NCBI GenBank assembly: GCA_029945375.1
Contig: CM057059.1
Span: forward strand, 1,054,001 to 1,118,000
Source: Agaricus subrufescens
Taxonomy: Eukaryota > Basidiomycota > Agaricomycetes > Agaricales > Agaricaceae
DNA length: 64,000 nt
Direction of reading: 5' to 3'
The position numbers were made by a program, and so were the translations under genes. Shown here in pieces: positions 1-10,803 of this stretch (its first letter is position 1; each line of letters opens with the position of its first letter). A model generated the notes under the pieces. The model made no database searches, was not told the origin of the DNA, and saw only the letters and a program-made list of their open reading frames with translations.

Positions 1-25
1 CATTGATACTTATGCCTCTTCGTAG

Positions 26-2037
26 TCCATCGACTTTGAAATTGATCGCGAGTTTGTTGGCCGTGTCGTTGGTGCTCAAGGTGCCGGAGTTAACAAGCTC
101 AGGGACCAGCTTGGTGTCAAGGTTGATGTTAACGATGAAGAGGATAAAGAAATTAACGGTAAAAAGAAGAAGGGTACTTCTCAAAAATCCAAGGTCAAGA
201 TCACTGGTCGTAAAGAAAACGTCGAGGAAGCAAAGAAGCGTATTCTGGCTCAAGTCGAGCGTCTTGTGCGTACACTGGTCCTATCCAGTTGACGGCAGAG
301 AATATTGACTTTTTTCATTAGGCTGACGAGACGTCGGAAGTTCTCAAAATCCCCAGCCAATTCCATGCTTCTCTTATCGGTCAACAGGGCAAGTATGCCA
401 TCCGTCTAGAGGAAAAATACGCTGTCAAGATCACTTTCCCCCGCCAAAACGTTGATTCGGAGGGCAAGACCCGTGAGCAACTTAAACCTGATGAAGTCCT
501 CATCAAGGGTGGCAAGAAGGGTGTCGCTAGTGCCAAAGGAGAATTACTTGACGCACTTGAGGTCGAACGGGAATCGAACCACGTGAACAAATTCACGGTT
601 CCTACACGCGCGGTTGCTCGTATCCTTGGCAGAGGAGGTGCCAGCATCAACGAAATCAAGGACCTTACTGGCGCTATTATTGATATTGACAAGTCGTCGG
701 ATGATCCTGACGTTACGAGTGTTTCCGTTCGTGGCACAAAGGAAGCAATCAACGACGCCAAGGCTCAGATTTTGGAGATTGCTAACGCTGTCGGGGAAGA
801 AACGACTGTTACTTTGACTATCGATAATAAATGGCATCGCAACTTGATTGGTGCTGGTGGACAAGGCCTTAGGGAACTCATTACTCGTTGTGGTGGTCCG
901 ACTGACTCTAAAGCGCAAGCTGGTCTGGTTAGATTGTAAGGAAATTGTTTCCTGTTTTGGGTGACTCACTAACGACGATTTATGCAGCCCTCGTCAAGGA
1001 GAGCCTTCTAATGAAGTTCGCATTCGCGGTGAACCCAAGCTTGTCAATAAAATCCAAGTCGAGTTGGAGAAAGCTGTTTCTGCTCTGGAAGATCGCGTCG
1101 TTCTCGCTGTGGAGGTTCCATCCGCTCAACATCGTATGCTCATTGGTCGGGGTGGACAACACTTGATTGAACTCCAGGAGAAGACGGGCGCCCAGATTCA
1201 GTTCCCTGGTTCTCGTTCTTATCATCAGGTTGGGGAGGCGGAGAACGCTGCTGATTTTGCTGAGGTCGATCCCGCCGATATTGTGAAAGTTTCTGGCTCT
1301 CACGCTGCTTGTGAGGCTGCCGTTACGGAGCTGAAGGTACGTTCCCTTGTTGGGAAAATGGCAGACATGTGCTTAGATCTTGGATAGGGACAAATCAGAG
1401 CGCCGGCTCCAGAAGGCGTTTCGACGACATTGAATGTGCCGTTGAAGTATCATCATGCCATTGCCCAACAAGGCGCATTCTACCGCAACCTTCGTTCCAT
1501 TGGTGTACGTGTTGAGCAATCTGTGCAACCTACCCACTCTGCTGTTCCCACCGGTCCAACCTCCAAAGCCGTCCCCTCGGCCCGCATCGACGAGGTTGAT
1601 GATGAATCAATCGTCAACGTCGAATGGATTGTCGAGGCTAATTACCAAGACGCAGAAGAGGGCGAATCCGTTTGGACCCTCAAAGCTCGTGACCAGGAGG
1701 GCTTGGACAAAGCGCAAGAGCTCATTGCTGATGCCATTAAGCATGCTGAGCAGATGAGCCATGTTGGGTATCTCACTATGCCTGATAGGTCTTCTTTCCC
1801 TAGAATTGTTGGTTCCAAGGGCGCAAATGTTTCTCGCCTCAGGCAAGAGACAGGTGCCGATATTACTGTTAGCCGCGAGGACACGACTATTACGATCATT
1901 GGTAGGGCAGTAAATTTACAAGTATACTTGTGGCTAATATGAATTTTGCAGGTTCTGAAACTGATATTGAGGCTGCCAAGGCCGCGATCATCAAAATTGC
2001 CTCTACCCCAGCTACTGGCCGGTCGCGCCGTGATTAA
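26..2037 (+). CDS. SCP160: Vigilin/Scp160-like multi-KH RNA-binding protein (3' part, 5' cut by window)
   Basis: Cytoplasmic multi-KH proteins of this family bind mRNA and associate with polysomes. Bases 1-25 look like the tail of an intron (pyrimidine-rich, ending in tag), and coding resumes at base 26. I count about seven consecutive KH domains. Most carry a G-x-x-G loop such as GAQGAG, GQQGK, GRGGAS, GAGGQG, GRGGQH and GSKGAN; one near 1440 is degenerate (AQQGAF). Introns are visible near 270-321 (gtgcgt...ttag), 938-987, 1336-1388 and 1904-1952. The C terminus is short after the last KH and ends in a basic RSRRD tail at the TAA at 2035-2037. The N-terminal KH repeats and the start lie upstream of the window. 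The assignment rests on KH count and spacing and on the absence of other domains. Confidence 0.88.
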
Positions 2038-2137
2038 AATTATCATACTCTCTAGATGATACTGCTTAGTGAATAGTTGGTTGTATATAACTCATTGGAT
2101 ATCCACGAATTTATGAATTATGGTCAATCACAAGTAG

Positions 2138-4972
2138 TTAAGCATCAGACGTAGGCGTTATCTCCATGTCAGCTGGTTCACCATCGATATCGTCCATGGG
2201 CATGCCATCAATATCCTCCACAGGTTCCCCATCTACATCATCCAAAGGTGCACCGTCTATATCATTCACTGGCTCTCCATCCACGTCGTCTACAGGTTCT
2301 CCATCCACATCGTCTACAGGTTCCCCATCCACATCATCTACAGGTTCCCCATCCACGTCATCTACAGGTTCCCCATCCACGTCATCTACAGGCTCCCCAT
2401 CTACATCATGCACTGGTTCGCCATCTGCGTCATCCATTGCACTCGTATCAGTAGCAAGCTTGAAAGAACTCTGCTTGAACCGAGAACTGAATGACGTTTT
2501 CTGTTCCTCCACTTTTTGTTCCCTGTCTTCTACCTTCGTTTCAGACGGGACGGTAGCACCCTCGAGCCGTTGGCGTAGTTCAGCCGTTACTTCTGGAGGA
2601 AATACAATCCAGTCCTCCCAGATCTCTACAATAGCAAGAATTTGCTTCTTGAATGTCTCCGCCGTCATACGACCAGGGAAGGAATGGTAAATATTTGCAA
2701 GATGATCGAATACGATACCGAGCCGAGACTGAAACTCTTGCCTGAATTTCCAAGCACTCGGAACAGTAGCGGCAGAATTGTGGAGGATGTCACAAATGAG
2801 ATGCAGTCGGGCGACTTTTCTCGGCACGGCTGTGCCATCCACCAAGAGGGAGGCGACGATGACATCCACAATCTGCTTCGCAGTGAGCCAAACTGGTAAA
2901 CATTTCGAAAAAAAAAAAGAGGATTACCTCATGCGCTGCTTCAGCGTGTTCCAGGCTAAATGCCATGCACCTCGCGATCTCACCTCGCTTGCCAGACATT
3001 CCTCGGAGCATCGCTTCGAATCGTTTCCGCGCCAACTTTCCGAGTTTGCTTCTACGTCCTCGTTCCCTTTCTGACTCCTCCGCAGAATCAGTTGAATAGA
3101 TAGAATTATAGCCCTAAATGCGATCATCAGACGCTTGCAGCATGAATGCCCAGTTTCCACTGACCTCATCATCAAATTCCGGTTTTAGAACACGGTCGGA
3201 CTCCATCAAACCACGATAAAATGCATGTCGCCGATGCTACAAAACAATCAACTATGGAAAGTGTAACCAAAAAGGGGCAACCAACATTTCTATGAATTAG
3301 GAACGCATATTTCGGATTGTTGCGCTCACGCTCCTTGAGTACTTCTTCATATTTCATGTCTTGACCCTTTACCTCCGAAGCAACAGCCCGAATGAAAGTA
3401 TCAGTGACTGCCTCTTCCTCTTCAGTGTGAGCCCTGCTAAGTGGGCTACGGGAATAACGTCGACGTGGGGATCGACTGCGAGAGGAATAGTGACGGCGCC
3501 TTGATCGACTACGAGATCTATGACGAGATTGGTGTGGACTTCTATTCCTGTCTCTGTCATAGGAACGGCTGCGAGAACGGTGCGAGTGTTTGTGATATTT
3601 GTCCTGAGGATGAGCCTGCATACGTTCCCTGGAAGGGCTGCGACTTCGGCTTGTGCCGTGTTCTCGATAGTATGAAGCCGCGACTGGAATCAGGCAAGTT
3701 AATAGGCACCAATAGTCATTTCCGTTTGTTTTAATGACTTACCGTATTTTGGCTTCGCCGCCAGGGGTACAGCTTTACTCCATCCAACCCGTAGGACAGA
3801 GCCTCCCCAATCGTATCCATCAAACTCGCGCAATGCCTCTTCAGCGTCGCGACGTTTCATGAAGGAGACAAAACCACTTAACCCCGCCTTACCACTCCTC
3901 CGAGAAGCAGTCATATCCGCGCCAGGTCCCACCGTGTTGTCGGACCTTGGCCACATGATTTTGACCTTGGAAGAATGAGTCCCAGTACAAGGAAAGTAAT
4001 AAACATATTCTTACAGAGCCCACCGGACCTGCCCGAGCAAAGAAATTACCCAGGGACTCTTCGGTGACATGCTGAGGTAAATTAGCGACAAAAACGTTCG
4101 AAGTCTAGCAAAAGGATCAGTTTCAGGGCGCATATAGAATGAAATCTCGTCACCTGTGGATCACCGCGATCTTTGCTACCACTTTGACCCTCATAGGCTA
4201 CACGCAACGAAAATGATTCATACTTAGAGAAGCTCTAAACAGTGGTCGCAGACTCACCTGCAAGCGCCGTTACTGAACGACCATGACTTTGGGCTGCAAG
4301 AGCAGTTCAGTATTTGGTGCTTTAGTCGGAAAGTACGGGTGAACATACATTGTTTCGCATATTTAGCTTCTCTCTCTGCCTGATCCCTACATAACCACTT
4401 AATTGAATTCACAGCAAGTGAAGTACGACCCGAACCTTTTGATCTCTTCCAAGAACGCGTCCATAGCTCTCTTACCCTTGGGTTTCGGCATGCTCATTGG
4501 AGGCGACATCGACTGGCGAAATATTAGTTGAAAGCAATGGATTAAGATAGTCTTATTACATACCCTCTCTACACGAGATATTCTCGTGGTTGAAGAGCTC
4601 ATCTCGCTAACTCTGACTGGACTGTATGCTGCTCCATCCGAGCCAGCTCTGACGAATGCTGATTTCTTCTTTCCAGCAGCATCCTCCCCTTGGAACGCAT
4701 CCAAGAATTCAGCATAAGCCTTAGCAGCAGAAGCCTCCTCTTCTCGTTTCTTGGCCTCAGCAGCCTCCTGTTCCTTTTCGCGTCTCGATTTACGAACAGT
4801 GCCAGAAGTATACTGTGAGATTTTTGCCTCGTCAACGTGTTTTTGCTAATTGAACGAGGAAACAATTGGTGAGTATGATCCAAGTAGGAAATAACTCTAT
4901 CCGTCGCACTGGGAAGGAAGAGTCCTCATCATCATCAAAAAAGGCCGCTAATTTTGACTTGGTCTTGTCCAT
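2138..4972 (-). CDS. SR140/U2SURP-like U2 snRNP-associated splicing factor
   Basis: A pre-mRNA splicing protein expected in the nucleus with the U2 snRNP. The start at 4972 gives an acidic N terminus (FFDDDEDS). A charged coiled-coil-like region and the conserved block GKRAMDAFLEEIKR follow, near 4440-4500. An RRM comes next (NVFVANLP near 4090 to GGSVLRVGWSKA near 3770), then a short RS-rich stretch (about 3430-3600), a SURP module (VTDTFIRAVASEV...KYAFLIHR, near 3300-3420), and a CID-type helical domain (about 2540-2870). The protein ends in a DGEPVDDV repeat array. RRM, then SURP, then CID is the diagnostic SR140 order. At least eight short introns are needed. It lies upstream of PP5 on the same strand only in map order, with about 160 bp between them, so the promoter must be very short. 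I see no cwf21-type segment or long C-terminal RS tail after the CID. Confidence 0.9.
2166..2440 (-). repeat. In-frame tandem repeat encoding DGEPVDDV units
   Basis: About eleven consecutive 24-bp units read on the minus strand as DGxPxxDx. Five are identical at the protein level (DGEPVDDV); the flanking units are degenerate (DGEPVNDI, DGAPLDDV, DGMPMDDI). The central units are nearly identical in DNA, for example the recurring plus-strand ccatccacatcgtctacagg pattern, which suggests recent expansion by slippage or unequal exchange. The array stays in frame with the SR140-like gene and makes most of its acidic C terminus. Confidence 0.93.
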
Positions 4973-5134
4973 GACCCTAGATGACTTATTACAAGTGGTG
5001 AGGCGTCGAAGAACGGAAGTTAAGCTCAATTGATGGCAAGTGACCTGCAAGTCACAGCTCACATGGAATTCACACGAGCTATTAAGATATACAAGAAAGA
5101 CCCCACAAACCCTTACAAAAGTAAAGCTTTCCAT

Positions 5135-7588
5135 TCACATCATCATCAGGCTACCGAGACCACCTTGGACATAAGCCATCGGTTTCAGAGGTGGATGAGG
5201 CTTAGCCTCAAACTGGAAAAATTCTTGTTTGCCTGTAGCATCAATACGGATCTATGATCGGGTTCATCAATGTATGAGCAACTAATCGAAAGATATGCTC
5301 CTACAAAAGCGCCTTTGTTTCCGGCCTGATCAACATAATTCGGAGCGGAGAATACCTGAGCATGTTGTCACATTCATGTGTACCAAAAGGGTCCTGTTAA
5401 ACTCACCGTGGTACAAAGACCATCGTGTTCTATTTGATAGCCGTCTGTGACATCGACAGTCAGAACGCCATTCACAATGTGCGAGCACCGTGCATTCCTA
5501 CCTTGTCGGACTTCATGGCTTCTTATAATACCGGAAACACTATTCAGCTTACACCATCGTTTCGTCACGTCAGGTCCGAATGAAATCCCGACACCCTAGG
5601 TGCTTGTTTCAGCTGGAAAAAGTATATCTCGGTCAGAAGGTACTAACCCGTTTGCTGGGTCCACGTCCCGGAGCTTCTTGAGGGTCAGTCCATAGCAGCT
5701 TTCAATTCAAAGCTGTCAACGTCAATCACAAACATATACTTCGTGAGACGAGTACCTCGCCTGTGGTCACCGTTGAGGACATAAGATGGAGGCGAGGAAA
5801 TACAATGACATACACATTAATCCTTCGGTACCAGGCTGACGTCCGACCCGGGGAATTTTCCGGATATCGTCCAAAGTTACCTCATCTTGGCTGAACAGAC
5901 CACCGTGGACGACAAAGTACCGCTTAAATCCATCAGGAGAGAGTATGGCACCCGCACGTTCGTTGGCCGCCGGACTCTTCGTAGCGCTCACCAGAGTAGC
6001 CAAAGGTACTATCAAACAATGAGTTAAGGTTCAAGGAAATAGAGTAGCGGACAAACGAGTGGTGAAAATATGAGCAAATAGCTTGTAGTAATGTCATGAG
6101 CATGTCACAGTATATGTTGGTTTAACTATACCTTGTAACTCTGTTCACCATGTTTTTGCTTGGCTTCACCCTCGAAGCCATACGTTCGATTCATTTCTTT
6201 CGCCTCGTGGTTGCCACGGTTGATGAACATATATTTCGGGTATAACCCTGCCCTGACATTAACAAGACACGATAGAAGTTGCGAATTGACATACACTTAT
6301 AGGCAAAAGCAACCAATATGACCTCCATCGACCACGAACCTCTATCCACGAGATCACCGTTCATAAGCAAATAATGCTTCTCGCTAGGCTCGCCAGTGAG
6401 AGAGAACAGATGTAGCACATCATAGAATTGGCCTTTAATTTAAGTCTTCAGTCTTCCACCACAGTCCTGTAGCGCTGTACAAAGAAACATACCGTGAACA
6501 TCTCCGATGACATCAACGGTGATACCATCTGGAATGAATAGCTCGACTAGACTTTCTTCAGAAGCGAAAGCACTGTGGGCACCCAATGCAATTTCCCAGA
6601 CATAGCGCTTTGGCAGCGTCTTTCCGTCCTTGAACCACTGAATCATTTTACTAATAAACTCGAGGGTGATCTGGTATTTTCCGTCCTCGCAAGGTAACTG
6701 AGGACCTGTGTATGCTTTATCCATTTCGCAGCCACCTAACGCTCTATTTGTAAGAAAGGACAGAGAAAAATGGAAATGCTACACACCCTCAGCAATAATT
6801 TCTAGGCATCTGGCGACGGCATCTTTTTCTTCTTCCATTTCAATTGCCTGTAAGTATATTCACTCAAGAATGCACCGGATAAAGCACCATACTTAAAATA
6901 CCTTTTCGAACTCTATTTTCCTGATAAGTTTCTGTGTAGAAACCATCTGCTGGCGAACGGTTTCATTCTTAGGTTCAATGACAAGAATTTTCTTGAAATC
7001 AGCAACAGCAAGCTGAGGCCTTAGAGTCTGTAGATAACACGTCGCTCGACTGTCCTTGGAGATCAGACCGCAGGAAAAAACCACCAAAAAAGCAACACGA
7101 ATAAACCCACCGGTAATAAGCCTTCACGTATCGAGGGTCAAGACCGATAGCTTGAGCTAAGATAAAATGACGACTCGCTTCAGAATCCACACAGTAACCG
7201 TAATCGATTTACCGCACTTGCATCATTTAAAGCATATCCAAATTCTTCCAACTTCATTCTGGCATATGCACGATTACACCACAGTGTAGAGTCGCTGTGA
7301 TTTTTCTCGATCGCATCAGAATAAAGTTTGGCAGCACCGGTAAAGTTGTGGCCTAGGAATCGAAATTTCATAATAAGGAAGGCTGGGGATTAAGAAAGGA
7401 GCCCCATAACTTGTAAATGCTTTGTTGGCTTCAGCTTTTATCCGTGCAGCCTCTTTCTTGTCTTCGTCGGATACTGGAATAGACTCTGTTAAAGTCAGGC
7501 TGTTCATCTGGGGTGACGGGACCGACGAAGGGGGCGTCGATGCGGCCAGAGAAGGAGACGACACAGGCGATGAGGATGGACTAGACAT
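5135..7588 (-). CDS. PPT1: Serine/threonine protein phosphatase 5 (TPR-containing)
   Basis: A PPP-family phosphatase whose N-terminal TPRs bind Hsp90 in known homologues. The start at 7588 gives an S/P-rich leader of about 45 residues. TPR motifs follow (FTGAAKLYSDAI, WCNRAYARMKLEEFGYALNDA, and DPRYVKAYYR further on), encoded at about 6900-7450. The catalytic domain carries the metal-site motifs GDVHG (near 6510), GDLVDRG (near 6350) and RGNHE (near 6210), plus VVHGGL (near 5915) and RSHEVR. The C terminus ends FEAKPHPPLKPMAYVQGGLGSLMMM with the stop at 5135-5137. The helical linker and the PP5-specific segment before GDVHG (IQWFKDGKTLPKRYVWEI) support PP5 over other PPP enzymes. About ten short introns are present. 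Nothing looks broken. Confidence 0.95.
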
Positions 7589-7892
7589 TACTTGAGGAAA
7601 AAGCCGATCGCGAGCGGATTGCCTACAATTCTTAGAGTATTTCCCACGCCTGCATAAAACATAAACCGAATATAGATCAACTATACTAAGTACTAACGAA
7701 ATAATTAGCCGAAGATAAACGATGTAAATATGGCTGCTGCAGTACAAAGCGGAAGTGCATCACGCAGTGATCCTCTCCAAAACAGGACATAAAAGAAGTG
7801 ACGTGGATATCTCGGTGGCCCAGCCCTGCACAGCGTGACGGGAACGAGCTTAATGACACGGCACTTATGCGAGGCCCCAGAATGGTCCTTAC

Positions 7893-9120
7893 TTAACAAA
7901 CGTCGAGATTAAAGTATTTTCCTATTTTCTGGTCATATGAATTGATGTTCTGGCACCAACCATTCAGGAACTGGTGCAGACTGTATGTATTATAATTTAG
8001 CTTTTGTCTTGTTCCAAGTATATGCAAAGACTCACTAGTCCAAGTTCTGTTGGCAGTGACAGCAGCTCGTGTGAGCGGCAGCTGTTGCTTTCGCCTATGG
8101 TTCAAATTAGTGTTTCACTTTCAGGAGCAGATAGCCAGCCTTATATACGCACCACAGTCATGTCTTGATACCAGCCAATATAATAGCCGATGGCTTTCAA
8201 AACGTTTCCTCCAGCATCCTTCAAGGTATCGGCAAAGTATTTAGCACCAGTCTTGATATTAAAATCCTGCCGCGAAACAAGACTGTTGAGTATGGAAACG
8301 GCAGAAAAGTGCAGTGATTATTCACAGGATCTTTACAGTTGCCGCCAGGTGCACCACCACACTTGTCCTTGGTGATCTGCATAAGACCTTCTTCGCCACC
8401 ACCACCAACAGTGTTAGGATTGCATGAGCTCTCTTGCATAGCAAATGAAGCCAAAAAGATCGGCGGAATGTTGTATTTGTCTCCGTACTTGTTGAAGAGT
8501 TGAACGTAAGACTTGCAGGCGTGGAACGGAGAAGATGGTGACTTGACAGCATCAGACAAACTCTTAACGATGACATCGTCAATATGAACGGATGGAGGAT
8601 TCCATCCCGACCCATCAATACCACAGTTCAGGAAATCGATGCTGCCGTTGGGACCAGCCGTCTTTGTTGTCTTAGCTAGAGCATGGCTCAGTTCCCGTTT
8701 GGTGGATATGAAGCACCAACCTACCGACGGCGTGGCTATCGCCACATTTACTCGAGGCGACCAGGAGCGAACCACCACCAGAGCCACCTCCAGAAGACTT
8801 TCCATCGTCCTTGTTAGAAGGGCTAGGAGCCGCCTGGGTGTGGGTGGCCTTAGTAGAAGTGTGTCCTTTTGCCGTCGTAGATGAAGCCTTGGCTGTAGAG
8901 CTCTACGGAATATTGTCAGCGATTTGAAGAAAAACCAGAAGGAACATTAATCCACCTCATTGCGCTGTTTGCATCGTTTTCGAGGGGCCTTTTTCTCAAG
9001 AGGATGCATCCTACTCGAAATACGGGAATGGCGAGCACCTAAAGAGTTGTCACGATGGTTGCTAGCATTGGCAACAACGAGGGTTAAGAAGAGTGTGAGA
9101 AGGGCAGTAGGGAGCCTCAT
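7893..9120 (-). CDS. Secreted lysozyme/SLT-like (GH23-type) protein with S/T-rich linker
   Basis: Probably a secreted wall-cleaving hydrolase acting on peptidoglycan- or chitin-like polymers. The start at 9120 gives a clear signal peptide (MRLPTALLTLFLTLVVANA), then a basic stretch with KR/KK pairs, then an S/T/P/G-rich linker (about 8750-8900). The globular domain contains DFLNCGIDGSGWNPPSV, a C-K-S-Y helix, and FAMQESSCNP followed by GGGGEEGLMQI. That E-S...GLMQ arrangement is the lytic-transglycosylase pattern, with the Glu of AMQES as likely catalytic acid. Cysteine-rich ends (SCCHCQQNL, NGWCQNIN) suggest disulfides, as expected for a secreted protein. The last exons end at the TTA at 7893-7895. 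Introns lie at about 8275-8322, 8105-8155 and 7985-8038. The substrate is inferred only. Confidence 0.78.
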
Positions 9121-10803
9121 CGGTGTTGAAAAAAGGAGTGGTATTCAGAAAGAGAGACGGGAACTGAGGCACCTAAGACCTGACTCCTCGGGGTAGGAAG
9201 AGGAAAAGATGAAAAAAAAAAGACAAAAATCGCCAAAGAAAAATGACCAGTTGTCGGGCCAAGTAGCCCGTTCAGGTTAGGACATTATTCTTGTTTGGAC
9301 ACGCGATTCCAACTCCGCGTATGCCTTTTTGTTGGTTGCCAGAGTATAGACACAGTTTATAGCCTCAGTTCCCAGAGCGCTTAATATGAATTCGGCGTGC
9401 ACACCACGCTTGTCATGAATGGTTGCATAAATCATCGACTGACACTGTCAAGAACAATCAGGTAGGTTTTGTTAGAAGGAACGATGAGAGTCAACCGTCA
9501 CATATGCGTTTATTGGTCAATCAACACCTGTGGAGTAATCATCATTTTGCCGACGGAACCCTGGAAGATTTCAGAGGAACCTGTATTTATTGACTGCAGT
9601 ACCTTTAAACAATTTAAGTCGCTGGCTTCGTCACAACATATCCATCGAACTAGTCGACTCCACAAGTAGCATTCTAGCATGCAGTTATTTAACGCCCTCA
9701 CTGTGATTGGGCGATATCAGCTATGAGGCTAATCTAGCTGCCTCACATCCCACCCACACCTTGATCCATCGGAGGAGGGGGTGGGTAGCCCGCCTTGATC
9801 AATTATGGAAACCGCCCGAGGCTGACAAACTTGGTCGATCATGGTTTGGTATCCATGACATCAAACAACGAAAGCCAAGTAATGCGTAATATGAGTTGGG
9901 ACGGATCGGGCACCCGCGCCCCAAACGCCGCAGCAGAGGCCGGAACTAGCCACTCGGCGAGTCATAAAGCATCGGTCCAGGCGGGGGCATCAAAAGAATG
10001 GAAATTTTCGCATGCATCGCAACCGAGTGTGATAAAAGATGCCTGTTGGGGGAGCGGCGAAAGACCGAACAAGCAGGGAGCCCGATGCGACTAGAACGGG
10101 AGGCCACGTGGATGGCGCACCGTGGGAATGAGGTGAATCACAGCGTGGATTTTTCCACGCACCCCGGCTGCGGCCAGCTGACGAAGGCGGACGCCGGAAT
10201 CCGCCTCTCGCAGGGCACACGGGCGGGGGCAGGGATAGGCAGACAACGGGCGGATAAACTACGGCGGGGCTGTGAGGCGGAGTTGGCAGTGGCAGGGCAA
10301 TTGAATGTGATGAGGCGGGGACACAGCATGACTCGGATGCGATGTTTGTCCGTGTTAGAGCCAAGGGCCTCTGTGACTCCCCCAGGCATCCAGCAGAGTC
10401 AACCAGCGTCCGCCGTTCCGTCTTTAAATCTCTCAGCCCGTCCTCCGGAACAACTCCTGCCCAGAACCCACCCAGACCCAGTCTAAGCCGTCTTCGTCCC
10501 CCTCCTCCCGGATCCCTCCCCACAAGGTCTTTCTGGACTTCAGCAAGACTTTGTGATCGGATTGTCCAGGTCGTTTGACTTAGGACGTCCGCCAGCCTAT
10601 AAACGAACAAAATGTATAGTTGTCGAATCTCTCCGCTTTACGCTCTCGCCACCGTCTACCCGCTTCTCGAGTCCTCTGCTTCTTTTTTTGAAACCACCTC
10701 TTTTGTCACTGTCGATGCTACCGTATCTCACATCTAAATTGCCCATTTTGACTCGTTGAAACTCCACTCGATTTTGCTACACCCAACTCAATTGTAACTC
10801 TCA
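9121..10803. other. Intergenic region; promoter side of the secreted GH23-like gene and of the cyclin gene
   Basis: No convincing gene. The part from about 9,900 to 10,540 is GC-rich and holds overlapping open frames on both strands with no intron continuity or recognisable domain. A pyrimidine-rich stretch (10,620-10,800) precedes the cyclin ATG and probably forms its 5' leader. The length suggests a regulated cyclin promoter. Confidence 0.5.
10598..10603 (+). promoter_or_regulatory. Candidate TATA box of the cyclin gene
   Basis: TATAAA lies about 200 bp before the cyclin ATG at 10804, followed by a C/T-rich leader that fits a fungal 5' UTR. Position and context only; the transcription start is not known. 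Confidence 0.4.

Noticed and set aside
560..585. tRNA T-arm-like sequence (GGTTCGATTCCCGTTCGACC on the minus strand)
   Set aside because: It lies inside the KH-protein reading frame, and no matching acceptor, D and anticodon arms are found around it.
8221..8805. Long single frame beginning MESLLEVALVVVRS
   Set aside because: Its first third is a wrong-frame reading of the S/G-rich linker. The true exon joins KCGDSHAV to AKTTKTAGPNGS by splicing within the lysozyme-like gene.
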